DNA from: Saccharospirillum impatiens DSM 12546
GTDB lineage: Bacteria > Pseudomonadota > Gammaproteobacteria > Pseudomonadales > Natronospirillaceae
Length of the DNA stretch: 64,000 bases
Direction: 5' to 3'
Assembly (NCBI RefSeq): GCF_000423605.1
Contig: NZ_AUIH01000011.1
Span: forward strand, 1 to 64,000
Shown here: piece by piece, positions 36,981 through 45,664 of the stretch
Layout: each line of letters starts with the position of its first letter
How positions within the stretch are numbered: position 1 is the stretch's first letter
Notes under the pieces: generated by a model
The model's database searches: none
What the model was told of the DNA's origin: nothing
The model's input: only the letters and a program-made list of their open reading frames with translations
Program-made: the position numbers and the translations under genes

Positions 36981-37973
36981 CTAATCAAAATAATTGACCA
37001 TGCGCTCACGCACGGAACGTGAGCCGCCCAACTCATCCTGTTGCAAAATGGCATCGGCCAAGCGCCCGACCGGCTGCAACCCCATGGCGACAACCAGCCC
37101 ATAGAGCCAGGCCCAGGGACCCAACAACAACGCCAATACCACCCAGATCAGCCCATGGTTGATCAAATATAATGGGCCCAACCAGGCTATTTGTCGCTCA
37201 ATGCGCCACTGTTGGGCGCTGTGACTGACACCGTAAGCCACCAACAAGGGAACCGCGTTAAATAGCGCCGAAACCACAGCCCCGGGCAACCAGAGCCAGG
37301 CCAGCGGTCTTGGCCAGCGCCAGCGCCGCTGAGCCCGCACCTCATGCCACGACAGCAACAGGCTGGACGGCACCCGACCTGACTGGGAAATCAGCGGCCA
37401 CTGGGGCAGTGTCTGATACCCCTTGATCGACCAGGCCAGCTTTTGCAGGCGCTGCAACTCCTTCAGTATGTGCAATGGCTCGACCACCATATCAATGGCA
37501 CCGGGACGCCATATCCAGTGAATCGGGCTGCCCAGGGTGTGGCGAAAATCGTAGTTAAACGTCAGCACCTGCACCCGCAGGTGACGGTGATGATTGTGCA
37601 GGCCGCGCAGCAGTCGCTGGGTCGCCTCAATGTCTTCAGCCGATTCGCCATTGATCGATATGACCAGACAGCGGCCCGAATTCAGAAACGCCGCCAGGCG
37701 CTCTTCCATAATACCGCCACCGAGACGCGGGTTACGCCCCGCTCCCCGCCACCAGCGACCCCAGCCATTGGACGTCTGACCATTATCGACAAACAACGGC
37801 GGCCTTTTAAGCCGCGACCAGAACAGCCAGCCGTCGGCAGGGCTAAGGCTGCGCGGCATCAGGATGACATCGATGTCTGTTGTTCGCGGGTCACTGCCAT
37901 GCACATGCACCGGGCCCAGCAAAGCGCGGCTAATCAACCACCCAAGCCCTGTCATTATTCTTAGTTTCAGCAT
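36981..37973 (-). CDS. Membrane protein of unknown function (weak acyltransferase resemblance)
   Basis: A 330-residue protein. The first part (about 20-160) has a layout that recalls PlsC-type acyltransferases: HVHGSDP, then PRSLSPADGWLFWSRLKRPPLFV, then GRCLVISINGESAEDI where PlsC proteins have their third block. The HxxxxD catalytic motif is not present, so if related it is degenerate. The C-terminal 100 residues contain three hydrophobic segments (about 225-310: LAWLWLPGAVVSALFNAVPLLV and GLIWVVLALLLGPWAWLYGL) and a charged tail. I do not assign a function. It is a single gene, divergent from an XRE regulator. Confidence 0.6.
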   Translation of the reverse strand: MLKLRIMTGLGWLISRALLGPVHVHGSDPRTTDIDVILMPRSLSPADGWLFWSRLKRPPLFVDNGQTSNGWGRWWRGAGRNPRLGGGIMEERLAAFLNSGRCLVISINGESAEDIEATQRLLRGLHNHHRHLRVQVLTFNYDFRHTLGSPIHWIWRPGAIDMVVEPLHILKELQRLQKLAWSIKGYQTLPQWPLISQSGRVPSSLLLSWHEVRAQRRWRWPRPLAWLWLPGAVVSALFNAVPLLVAYGVSHSAQQWRIERQIAWLGPLYLINHGLIWVVLALLLGPWAWLYGLVVAMGLQPVGRLADAILQQDELGGSRSVRERMVNYFD

Positions 37974-38186
37974 GGCTTACTCCGTAAGACCTGACGGTCA
38001 TTCTCCGCAGGCGTCATACATGTGTAGGGCCTGGCGCATCAGGCGGCTCCGTGCCGCAAGCCAAGATGTCCGGGCCAGTAGCCATAGTAGGCGCGTTCAG
38101 GGTAACCACAAGCGCTGTACATGAAGTTGAAAGATGTGCGACCATTAGTAGCATATTGCGCTACCTTCACCAAGGCCAAGGACGTC

Positions 38187-38942
38187 ATGTCTCAGACTGT
38201 ACAACTTGTAGACACCCTGAAAAAACTGCTGCGCGAGCGTAAAATCACGTACGCCGAAGTCGCTGAAAAGCTCCACCTCAGTGAAGCCAACGTGAAGCGC
38301 ATGTTTTCAAAACGCCACTTTACACTGAACCGCCTCGAAGAGGTCTGCGACATGGCCGGTGCAGATCTGGGCTACCTGATGGCCCGGATGCATGAAGGCA
38401 CCCTGGTGCTGGATGAATTGAGTGAAGATGATGAGCGGGAGCTGGTGTCCGACCCCAAACTGCTGCTGGTTGCCCAATTGCTGGTCAACCGCTGGGAATA
38501 CGAAGACATCACCTCAACCTATGTGATTGACGAGTTCGAGGCAACTCGCCTGCTGGCCCGACTCGACCGCCTCGGCATCATTGAATTACTGCCGGGTAAC
38601 CGGGTGAAAACCAAGCTCTCGCGTGACTTTCGCTGGATCCATAACGGACCGGTCTATCGCTTCTTTGAACAAAACGTGGCGCGGGACTTTTTTAACTGCA
38701 AATTCGATCCCAAGGCCGGAGAGTTGCTGGTGTTTGTCGCTGGCATGCTGTCACGCCAGTCGAACATGCACCTGCAAAACAGCATTCGCAGGCTGGCCCG
38801 CGAGTTCGATGAACTGAGCAAGGAAGATGGCAAACTGCCGCTTGAGGACACCTTTGGCACCGGTATGGTGCTGGCCATGAGGCCCTGGGAATTGAGTATC
38901 TTTGCGGAAATGAGACGCGGACCCAACCTGAAAAAATTCTGA
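38187..38942 (+). CDS. XRE-family transcriptional regulator
   Basis: A 251-residue regulator. The Cro/C1-type HTH is at residues 8-62 (ITYAEVAEKLHLSEANVKRM, with the recognition helix SEANVKRMF). The C-terminal 180 residues form an uncharacterised sensing domain with a winged-helix-like middle (IDEFEATRLLARLDRLGIIELL) and a conserved-looking tail. ATG 38187 has AAGGA upstream. No ligand or target is evident; the neighbour on the left is the divergent membrane protein, a possible target. Confidence 0.82.
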   Translation: MSQTVQLVDTLKKLLRERKITYAEVAEKLHLSEANVKRMFSKRHFTLNRLEEVCDMAGADLGYLMARMHEGTLVLDELSEDDERELVSDPKLLLVAQLLVNRWEYEDITSTYVIDEFEATRLLARLDRLGIIELLPGNRVKTKLSRDFRWIHNGPVYRFFEQNVARDFFNCKFDPKAGELLVFVAGMLSRQSNMHLQNSIRRLAREFDELSKEDGKLPLEDTFGTGMVLAMRPWELSIFAEMRRGPNLKKF

Positions 38943-38945
38943 CCG

Positions 38946-39018
38946 CCCGGCAGTAGTGTTAACCATCCGGCAGTAGTGTTAACCATGAAGTCGAGTAGTG
39001 TTACACCATGAAGTCGAG
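38946..39018. repeat. Short tandem duplications at the convergent junction
   Basis: A 20-bp unit CCGGCAGTAGTGTTAACCAT occurs twice in direct tandem (38947-38966, 38967-38986). Immediately after it GAAGTCGAG-TAGTGTTA appears, then ACACCATGAAGTCGAG. The GAAGTCGAG and TAGTGTTA(A)C motifs are copies of the 3' end of the metalloprotease gene (its last codons plus stop), so the end of the gene has been partly duplicated downstream. Confidence 0.75.
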
Positions 39019-39945
39019 TTGACGACCCAGGGTATCGGCCCGTGCCTGAGCCTGATACTGGGCATCAAGCAGACCACGAGTTGCAGCCGCCAGATCACTG
39101 CTCCTCTGATCACTGTCTGACGCCCGCTCCGTGGCTTCGTCCGCTTCGGGACCAGCCGCACCAGCCCGATCTGCGCCGCTTATGGCCGGGGCATCACCAG
39201 CACGGTCAGTGGCCGTGGCTGCATCGCCTTCTGCTTCGGTCTCTTGTGGTGACAGATCTTCCCTGAACTCCTGGCGCAGCTCTATCTGGGCATCCATTTT
39301 CAACTGCATCGCCGCAGCGGCGACCGAGCGATCCTGGGCGGATGGCTCGGCAGGTGCCAGTGCCGCTCGCCGAACCTGTTCGGCCTTAGCCATCGTAGCC
39401 TCAGGGTTGCCAGGAATCGAGCTGATATCGATCGGCACTTCGCCGGCGACTGCGTAGCGCTTGCCATCCGGACCGCGCTCAAAACTCAGGGACATACCAC
39501 CGGCATACTGACCACCAACCGCCTGGTGCGCCTGTTCATGCGAACGCACTTCCCGGTCCCGCGCTGCCAGCTCCCGAATCGTTTGCAGATCCTGATCCAA
39601 CTGGCGTTGCTCAGCTTCCTGACGTACCGCGCGGGATTCATCTCGCTGGCGCGCGAAAGCACTTGTGTCATCGGCCGCAGGAGGGGTCTCATCGGCGGGT
39701 TGGGCCTGGCTCTCTGCCTGGGCTACCGAGGCCGGACTGGCCGATGGGTTGTTCTGTACCGGTTGCGTCTGACGGTCGCTTCGGTCAGGACGATTCTGCC
39801 CCGGCGCAGTTGTTTCCGCCTCTTCAACCGGAGCAAACACGGCCGCGTCGTTATCCCGGCGCTGTTGCGCGCGCTGGGCCATATCCCCGAACGGATTGAC
39901 CGTTGGGGTAATGGCATTGGGATAAAGACCCGTAACAGTTGACAT
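39001..39945 (-). CDS. SprA-related putative metalloprotease (CJM1_0395-type family)
   Basis: A 314-residue protein with a low-complexity, Ala/Gln/Arg-rich N-terminal 110 residues and a conserved middle block. REVRSHEQAHQAVGGQYAGG (about 140-160) contains a HExxH zinc-metalloprotease-like motif, followed by GPDGKRYAVAGEVPIDISSIPGNP, here cited by its ends GPDGKRYAVAGEV and DISSIPGNP. This arrangement defines the SprA-related / CJM1_0395 family. The C-terminus is disordered. Next to it lies a small flagellar-rod-like gene on the same strand, a pairing I have seen in other gammaproteobacteria; a cell-surface or flagellum-linked role is possible. Confidence 0.8.
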   Translation of the reverse strand: MSTVTGLYPNAITPTVNPFGDMAQRAQQRRDNDAAVFAPVEEAETTAPGQNRPDRSDRQTQPVQNNPSASPASVAQAESQAQPADETPPAADDTSAFARQRDESRAVRQEAEQRQLDQDLQTIRELAARDREVRSHEQAHQAVGGQYAGGMSLSFERGPDGKRYAVAGEVPIDISSIPGNPEATMAKAEQVRRAALAPAEPSAQDRSVAAAAMQLKMDAQIELRQEFREDLSPQETEAEGDAATATDRAGDAPAISGADRAGAAGPEADEATERASDSDQRSSDLAAATRGLLDAQYQAQARADTLGRQLDFMV

Positions 39946-39985
39946 CGTTTCGCGTTTGCTCCGCTTTACTGCACAATAAAAGGCA

Positions 39986-40222
39986 TCAGACCCGGATATC
40001 GATCAGGGTACCCAGCATGTCAGAACCCGCCTCGACGACACGGGCACTGGCCTGAACCTGGTTCTTCGCCTGAATCTGATTCACCAGAGGCTCCACAATC
40101 GACTCCGGGCCACCCGCAGCGGGAGGCACATTGGCCTGGGCAATCTGCTGACCACTGCGATTCAGTGAGTACAGCCCGCCCTGTATCCCGGCAACGCCTG
40201 CGTTCATGACTGAACTGATCAT
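39986..40222 (-). CDS. Small flagellar rod/hook-like protein (FlgEFG C-terminal-like)
   Basis: A 78-residue protein with no signal peptide. Its sequence has the heptad pattern and the Asn/Gln-rich helices of flagellar rod/hook termini: GLYSLNRSGQQIAQAN near the start, like the N-terminal ALxxxxxxxxxxANN motif, and NQVQASARVVEAGSDMLGTL at the end, like the C-terminal coiled-coil motif. It is far too short for a full axial protein. ATG 40222 has a strong GGAGGTGAA. It precedes the SprA-like metalloprotease gene by 40 bp and is probably co-transcribed with it. Confidence 0.65.
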   Translation of the reverse strand: MISSVMNAGVAGIQGGLYSLNRSGQQIAQANVPPAAGGPESIVEPLVNQIQAKNQVQASARVVEAGSDMLGTLIDIRV

Positions 40223-40464
40223 TTCACCTCCACTGGCCCGCCCTGACCGGGGCGGCCCGACATCCGCTGAAAGTGCCCACATAGCAGGCACAGGAACGGT
40301 CTTTTAACCGACTAACATGGTTACATTTTAACCAACTTACCCGACCAAGCTGTAACATTTTGTAAAAACTGTTCACAATAGCCTCCTGATGGCCGAAAAC
40401 ATCAGAGCCACGCCGTATTGCGATTCACGGCAAACAGACACCGGAGGTCAGGGAGCACCCCGGC

Positions 40465-41187
40465 ATGCAAGGGAATTCACTCAAACTCCGGTCTCTGGCG
40501 CCGGCATTTAACCGTCTGCTCGACCAGTTTATGACCAGTCTGTGCCCGCTGTGCGAACAGCCTTCGGCTAATAGCCACCTCTGCGACGTTTGTGCTGGCT
40601 GGCTGCAGCCTCTGCCAGACCCCTGCCCGGGCTGCGCCGCCCCCAATACCCTGAGCACCACCTGCGGCCGCTGCCAGCAACGGCCGCCACCCTGGCAGAC
40701 GTCGACCGTCGCCTGGGAACTCAGTGGCGCGACCCGCTTTCTCATTCACCGCATGAAGTATCACCGGGATCTGGCCAGCGCCCTGGCTCTGGCGCATCAA
40801 TGGTGGCAGCTTCAGCCCCAACAACAACCGACTATAGACGCACTGATACCCGTCCCGCTGCATCGCGCCAAGGCCAGGCAACGGGGCTTCAATCAGGCGC
40901 AATGGCTGGCCAGTCACTGGTCGAAGCAAGCCGGTGTACCGGTCTGGTCAGGCCTGATCAAACAACGGCCAACGCCACCGCTTGAAGGGTTGAACCGGGC
41001 TCAGCGGCGCCAGACACTCAAGGGAGCCTTCTCCCTGCTGACACCACCGCCCAGGCGGGTCGCCATCATCGACGACGTCCTCACCACCGGTGCTACAGCT
41101 GCGGAAATGACCCGATCCCTGCAGCGGGCCGGCGCTCATCACGTCGAGCTCTGGACTCTGGCCCGGACACCCCTCGGGAACCGCTAA
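40465..41187 (+). CDS. comF: ComF family protein (phosphoribosyltransferase-like)
   Basis: A 240-residue protein with an N-terminal zinc-finger-like set CPLC...CDVC...CPGC...CGRC (residues about 27-75) and a C-terminal type I PRTase domain. The PRPP motif reads RVAIIDDVLTTGATAAEM (about 200). ComF/GntX proteins aid uptake and conversion of incoming DNA in competent bacteria and are close to purine PRTases in fold; substrate use is not shown. ATG 40465 is 60 residues before the conserved part begins, with no strong Shine-Dalgarno. comM, another competence gene, lies at 61.9 kb. Confidence 0.92.
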   Translation: MQGNSLKLRSLAPAFNRLLDQFMTSLCPLCEQPSANSHLCDVCAGWLQPLPDPCPGCAAPNTLSTTCGRCQQRPPPWQTSTVAWELSGATRFLIHRMKYHRDLASALALAHQWWQLQPQQQPTIDALIPVPLHRAKARQRGFNQAQWLASHWSKQAGVPVWSGLIKQRPTPPLEGLNRAQRRQTLKGAFSLLTPPPRRVAIIDDVLTTGATAAEMTRSLQRAGAHHVELWTLARTPLGNR

Positions 41188-41379
41188 CCAGGCAGACTAC
41201 TGGGGGCATTCCAGCGCCAAACACCGCTCTACCCTGACTGAGCCAGGACAGCTGACCTGTCCATCAGGCGACACGCTGTTACGTACAAGAAGCCAGAGCA
41301 GCTACCCTCGTTGTCAGACGAACAATGACAGGCGCGGCAAATACACTACAATGGGCGCTCGCTTTACTCTGGACTCATC

Positions 41380-42351
41380 ATGTCACCCTCTGCACACCCG
41401 TTCGACAGCCTCAGTCAGGATCGCATCATCGACTGGCTGGAGTCGCTCGGGACCTTATCCGATTACCGAATTTACCCCCTCAACAGCTATGAAAACCGGG
41501 TCTATCGGGTCGGTATTGAAGACGCGTCTCCGGTGGTATTAAAGGCATACCGGCCGGGACGCTGGAGCGAAGCACAGATTCGCGAAGAACTGACCTTTAC
41601 CGAGCAATTATACGACGCTGAAATCCCGGTGGTTCCGGCCATGAAACTGGGCGATGATACCCTTCATCAGCGAGACGGTTTCTGGTTCGCCTGCTTTGAA
41701 ATGCGCGCCGGTCACGCGTTCGAGCTGGACAATCCGGACCAGATGTATCGCATCGGGCAACATCTGGCCCGCTTGCACAACGTCGGTGAGACCTCTGTAT
41801 TCAAGCACCGGCCGAACCTGTCGTTGACCGAGCCCATCATCCAGGCACAGCGCTTTTTCGCCGACAGCCCACTACTCCCCAACGATTTGCGCGCTAACTA
41901 CCTGGCTACGCTGGCACCCATTGCCGAGTTGATTCAACGCCGCTTCGAACCTCTGTTTCGTCAGGCTGCGTCTTTGCGCATTCACGGCGACTTTCACGCC
42001 GGTAACATCCTCAGCCGGGATGACCAGCTTCTGATCGTCGACCTCGACGACACAGTCATGGGACCGGCCGCCCAGGACATCTGGAAACTGCTGTCGGGCG
42101 ATAAACAAGAGCAGGCGCGGCAAATCAACGAACTGGAAGAAGGCTATGAGCAATTCAGGCCGTTCCCGCGCAAGGAGCTGTCGCTGCTCGAACCCCTGCG
42201 TACCGTGCACATGATTCGACACACCCTCTGGATTGCCCAGCGCTGGGACGATCCGGCCTTCCCGCGCGCCTTCTCCTGGTTCGACAGCCAGCGTTTCTGG
42301 AGCGACCATCTGCTCGCCTTACGCGAGCAATGGGCGCTGCTGCAGGAATAA
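41380..42351 (+). CDS. srkA: Stress response kinase SrkA (YihE/RdoA)
   Basis: A 323-residue aminoglycoside-phosphotransferase-fold Ser/Thr kinase. The N-lobe start LGTLSDYRIYPLNSYENRVY and the catalytic loop IHGDFHAGNIL with the metal-binding VDLDDTVMGP (about 205-235) are diagnostic. E. coli SrkA counters MazEF-linked death and supports survival in stress. The gene is monocistronic; a weak hairpin (42461-42482) follows about 110 bp after the stop. Confidence 0.94.
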   Translation: MSPSAHPFDSLSQDRIIDWLESLGTLSDYRIYPLNSYENRVYRVGIEDASPVVLKAYRPGRWSEAQIREELTFTEQLYDAEIPVVPAMKLGDDTLHQRDGFWFACFEMRAGHAFELDNPDQMYRIGQHLARLHNVGETSVFKHRPNLSLTEPIIQAQRFFADSPLLPNDLRANYLATLAPIAELIQRRFEPLFRQAASLRIHGDFHAGNILSRDDQLLIVDLDDTVMGPAAQDIWKLLSGDKQEQARQINELEEGYEQFRPFPRKELSLLEPLRTVHMIRHTLWIAQRWDDPAFPRAFSWFDSQRFWSDHLLALREQWALLQE

Positions 42352-42654
42352 GAAACTGAGGCTCCAGGGTTAGGGTCGCTTGGGCGGCATTGACCCGTGG
42401 CGCTTGTCATAACAGCGAACGTCGAAACATAACTAAAAAAATGAGAACTACTGATCGAACCGGGTCCGAGTGACTGGACCCGACTTTAAAACCGCCCTAT
42501 AGTGCCGATTCTGCCCGGCGGGGCTCCGACCGCATTGGGTCGTCCGGTTTGAGCGTGTGACCAGGAAGTCAGACGATCTGCTTACCCGGCGGCTGGCCTT
42601 ACCGGAGTGCCGACTGAACAGGCAGGATTTCAAGTAACGTATGGAGACGTAATC
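42352..42654. other. Intergenic region between srkA and the repeat lipoprotein
   Basis: About 300 bp with no gene. It contains a 7-bp-stem hairpin CGGGTCC / GGACCCG (42461-42482) followed by ACTTT, a weak candidate terminator, and the GGAG (42643-42646) that serves the lipoprotein start. Confidence 0.45.
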
Positions 42655-44442
42655 GTGACTCATTTTCCACCTCGACTTTCCCCCGGCAATGCCCGATGGC
42701 TGCCCGCCCTTACTGCAATGGCTCTGGCCACTGGTTGTGCAACCACCGGTTCCGACCGCTTTATCGACGCTCCGGCGCTGGTCAGCGGCGAAGGCCTGCA
42801 ATCGGAACTGAACACATCGAGCCCGACCAACCTGAATAACGGCGCTCGCTACTCAGCGCACTGGTTTTGCGCCACCGACGCTGAACCCCTGGCGTTTTAT
42901 CGCTTTCAGGCGCCTTTTGCCGCCGAACTGACTCTGTTCAACGACCAGGGCTGGCTAATTGATCAGGCCAGCGTTAACCCGGAGACCAGTGATGGCGTCA
43001 CGATTCTGATGGGACCGGATGCCGGCCAGTGCTCGTTGCTGGTGGTTAATGGCACCAACGACGAAGCCTATGGGCCCTACCGCCTGATCGACCAGGCCAT
43101 TGCCGGCCGGACAGACACGCTGGGCACTGACCAGTCACTGGTTGGTTCCCTGGCAACGGACAACAGTCCGACCCGATACCCACTGAGTATCGATTCGCCC
43201 ACTCAGATCAGTTTCACCCTGAACGACGCCAGTCGCTCTCTGGGCATGCAACTGACGGGCCCGGCCGTCAACGCAGAAGCCACAGCCTGTGGCGACAGCA
43301 GCCTGACGCTCGATGCCTATCTGGAGCCCGGTGATTACGAACTGGTTCTGCAGCCCGACCGCCGGCCCACTGAACCGGTGGATGAATACGACTATTACGA
43401 AACCGAAACGCCCCTGTGCTCCGACGCTCTGGTTGACGAGGGCCGCTTCTACCAACTGGATACCGCCAGCACGACCCTGCCTGATGGTATTCGCAACGGC
43501 GGCCTGCTCGAAGCCGGTGAAACCCTCTCGGGTCTGATGCTGTCTGCCGAAGGCAATCGCTACACGCTCGAACTGGAACATCCGTCTGAAGTCGTCTTCA
43601 GCCTCGGCTCCGAAGACTTCGACACCATGCTGTCAATCACCGGCGACAACGTTCAGCTCGACAACGATGACTACGGCGATGGCACCGACTCCCAGGTCTC
43701 TTCCATCCTCATGCCAGGCAGCTACACCGTTACGGCAATGAGCTATGAAAGCTACCCGGTAGACGGCATTTATACGCTGAATACCCAGGTCACACCCTTT
43801 GAGGGCGACCTGCGCAACAGCGGCGAGATCGCGCCGGGCAGCAGCCTGATCGGCATGCGCACCGACAATGACAACCGCTACACTCTGACGATCGACGAGC
43901 CATCCGAAGTCAGCATTGCGCTGAACTCCGTCACCTTCGACACGACTCTGGCGCTATCGGGCAATGGTTTGGACATGAGCGACGATGATGGCGGCGGGGA
44001 TACCAACTCCCTGATCACCACTATCCTGCAGCCGGGTACCTACTCACTCACAGTGGGTGCCTATTCCGGCAATGGCCTCTATGACCTGACCGTCAACAGC
44101 AGCGAAGTTCAGGGTGAACTGATGAACAGTGGCACACTGAGAGCAGGTGACATTGTCTACGGTGATCTGCAAATGGGCAGCAGCCTGACCTACACCATCA
44201 CCCTCGACGCAGCACGCACCGTGAGCATCGACGCTGTTTCATCGGCCGTTGATACGTTGATCACCCTGGTCGGACCCGGCTTGTCGTTGGAGAACGACGA
44301 CGGTGGCGACGGCACTAACTCGCGCGTGGAAGAGTTCCTGCCCGCTGGAACCTACACCCTTGAGGTGCGCGGTTACAGCGGTTCGGAAAGTGGCCAGATC
44401 CGCATTGAAGTGCAAATGGATCTGTCCGACGCCCAGTCCTGA
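42655..44442 (+). CDS. Lipoprotein with repeated PPC-like (pre-peptidase C-terminal) domains
   Basis: A 595-residue exported protein starting at GTG 42655 (GGAG 8 nt upstream). The signal peptide ends MALATGCATTG, a slightly off-consensus lipobox (Cys28), so lipidation is likely but not certain. After a divergent N-terminal region the protein has about four repeats of roughly 95 residues, each starting LxxGETLSG-like, with a FDTMLSITG/FDTTLALSG strand and a DGxGxDxxxxxxLxPGxYTxxV calcium-type loop. These resemble bacterial pre-peptidase C-terminal (PPC) domains found on secreted enzymes. No enzymatic domain is attached, so it may be a surface or adhesion factor. Confidence 0.78.
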   Translation: MTHFPPRLSPGNARWLPALTAMALATGCATTGSDRFIDAPALVSGEGLQSELNTSSPTNLNNGARYSAHWFCATDAEPLAFYRFQAPFAAELTLFNDQGWLIDQASVNPETSDGVTILMGPDAGQCSLLVVNGTNDEAYGPYRLIDQAIAGRTDTLGTDQSLVGSLATDNSPTRYPLSIDSPTQISFTLNDASRSLGMQLTGPAVNAEATACGDSSLTLDAYLEPGDYELVLQPDRRPTEPVDEYDYYETETPLCSDALVDEGRFYQLDTASTTLPDGIRNGGLLEAGETLSGLMLSAEGNRYTLELEHPSEVVFSLGSEDFDTMLSITGDNVQLDNDDYGDGTDSQVSSILMPGSYTVTAMSYESYPVDGIYTLNTQVTPFEGDLRNSGEIAPGSSLIGMRTDNDNRYTLTIDEPSEVSIALNSVTFDTTLALSGNGLDMSDDDGGGDTNSLITTILQPGTYSLTVGAYSGNGLYDLTVNSSEVQGELMNSGTLRAGDIVYGDLQMGSSLTYTITLDAARTVSIDAVSSAVDTLITLVGPGLSLENDDGGDGTNSRVEEFLPAGTYTLEVRGYSGSESGQIRIEVQMDLSDAQS

Positions 44443-44458
44443 GACTAAAAAACGTTAG

Positions 44459-44489
44459 AAAAAAACCGCCTGTTGGCGGTTTTTTTTTG
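44459..44489 (+). terminator. Rho-independent terminator after the PPC lipoprotein
   Basis: The stem AAAAACCGCC / GGCGGTTTTT, with loop TGTT, is followed by a T run (44481-44488). The A tract on the left makes it able to act on both strands; nusB converges from the right. Confidence 0.9.
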
Positions 44490-44502
44490 CCCAGTTACTT
44501 GG

Positions 44503-44585
44503 CTTGGCTGGGTGGCATTGGTCCGCAGCCGCTAGTCACCTCAACGAACTCTACAACTTGAGTTGTAGGCAACCACCCAGCTAAG
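44503..44585. repeat. Degenerate palindromic element (no core)
   Basis: A 13-bp inverted repeat CTTGGCTGGGTGG (44503-44515) / CCACCCAGCTAAG (44573-44585; one mismatch) encloses a small hairpin CTACAACTTGAGTTGTAG (44551-44568). To the right, GCTACCCGGTGGCTGGCACG (44591-44610) matches the arm of the nested-palindrome family, so this looks like a decayed relative that has lost the standard core. Confidence 0.5.
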
Positions 44586-44622
44586 CGCCTGCTACCCGGT
44601 GGCTGGCACGAACTAAAGGTAC

Positions 44623-45078
44623 TTACTCCCGAGGAGCCCGGGAAGCGGTCACTTCGGTAGCCCGCAGCCGCTGCGACAGTTTGTCCAGTACGCCATTGAC
44701 GTAGCGGTGGCCTTCACTGGCACCGAAGAGTTTCGATAATTCCACGCCTTCGTTAATGATCACCTTGAAGGGAACATCAATCCGGTGCACCAGCTCATAG
44801 GCACCCATGCGCAGTATTGACAGCTCAACCGGCGTCATCTCACGAACCGAGCGATCCGTCACTGATTCAATATTGCCATCAAGCTCAGTCAGTGTGCTTG
44901 GTACACCGCGCAGCACTTCACTGAAGTACTCCTGATCCACCTTCGCCATGTCATGATCGGCAATGAACTCGGCTTCAATCTGATTGACAGGAGACGACGA
45001 CAGATGCCACTGATACAACGCCTGCATGGCCAGACGGCGAGCCTTGCGGCGGGCCGCCATATTGGGACGCTGGGTCAT
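44623..45078 (-). CDS. nusB: Transcription antitermination protein NusB
   Basis: A 151-residue all-helical RNA-binding factor that, with NusE (S10), binds boxA RNA in rRNA antitermination. The family blocks RRKARRLAMQALYQW near the N-terminus and VEFSK-like ELSKLFGASEGHRYVNGVLD (ends quoted) are present, with MTPVELSILRMGAYEL in between. It is the last gene of nrdR-ribD-ribBA-ribH-nusB and begins 3 nt after ribH ends. Confidence 0.95.
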   Translation of the reverse strand: MTQRPNMAARRKARRLAMQALYQWHLSSSPVNQIEAEFIADHDMAKVDQEYFSEVLRGVPSTLTELDGNIESVTDRSVREMTPVELSILRMGAYELVHRIDVPFKVIINEGVELSKLFGASEGHRYVNGVLDKLSQRLRATEVTASRAPRE

Positions 45079-45081
45079 GCC

Positions 45082-45570
45082 TTAGCCCTCGATCTGTTTG
45101 AACAGATTAACCATTTCCAAGGCAACCAACGCCGCCTCGGCACCCTTGTTACCCGCCTTGGTTCCTGCTCGCTCAATGGCCTGTTCGATCGAATCGACCG
45201 TCAGCACCCCGAACACCACCGGCATACTGGCCGTCAGTGCCACGGAGTTGAGTCCGCCAGCGGCTTCACCCGCTACAAAGTCAAAATGCGGAGTTCCACC
45301 GCGAATTACCGCACCCAGAGCGATGATCGCATCATAGCGCTCTGTTTCTGCCAGTTTCTGGCACACGATAGGCAGTTCGTAGGCACCCGGCGCACGGATA
45401 ACAGTAAGCTGTTCATCCTTAATGCCGTGACGTTTGAGTGCGTCGAGAGCACCGTCGAGGAGGCTTTCAACCACGAAACTGTTCCAGCGGCCAACAACAA
45501 TGGCGTACCGGGCATCGTTGGCCGAGAAATCGCCTTCCAGGGTGGTAATGTTTGAAGTCATAGCAGTCAT
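45082..45570 (-). CDS. ribH: 6,7-dimethyl-8-ribityllumazine synthase
   Basis: A 162-residue lumazine synthase that condenses 5-amino-6-ribitylamino-uracil with 3,4-dihydroxy-2-butanone-4-phosphate, the penultimate riboflavin step. The conserved blocks are [17 protein letters not shown] (substrate site Trp/Asn), RAPGAYELP, and [16 protein letters not shown] (the catalytic His is in this last block). It is located between ribBA and nusB and overlaps neither. Confidence 0.96.
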   Translation of the reverse strand: MTAMTSNITTLEGDFSANDARYAIVVGRWNSFVVESLLDGALDALKRHGIKDEQLTVIRAPGAYELPIVCQKLAETERYDAIIALGAVIRGGTPHFDFVAGEAAGGLNSVALTASMPVVFGVLTVDSIEQAIERAGTKAGNKGAEAALVALEMVNLFKQIEG

Positions 45571-45664
45571 TGTCTAATCCTGTCTGAACGACGACCCTTC
45601 AGGCTCGCCGTCGGTTGATCACTGTGTTTTGGGCAAAAAGTGGGTATGAATGAATCAGCCGCTA

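Noticed and set aside
36776-37102. Minus-strand frame of 108 codons near the carA leader
   Set aside because: Overlaps the 3' end of the 36981-37973 gene in another frame and has no RBS or family features.
44490-44622. Full member of the nested-palindrome family after the PPC lipoprotein
   Set aside because: Only arm-like fragments and a short inverted repeat remain; the GGCGTAAAYCC/CCTAG core is missing, so it is recorded only as a degenerate relative.
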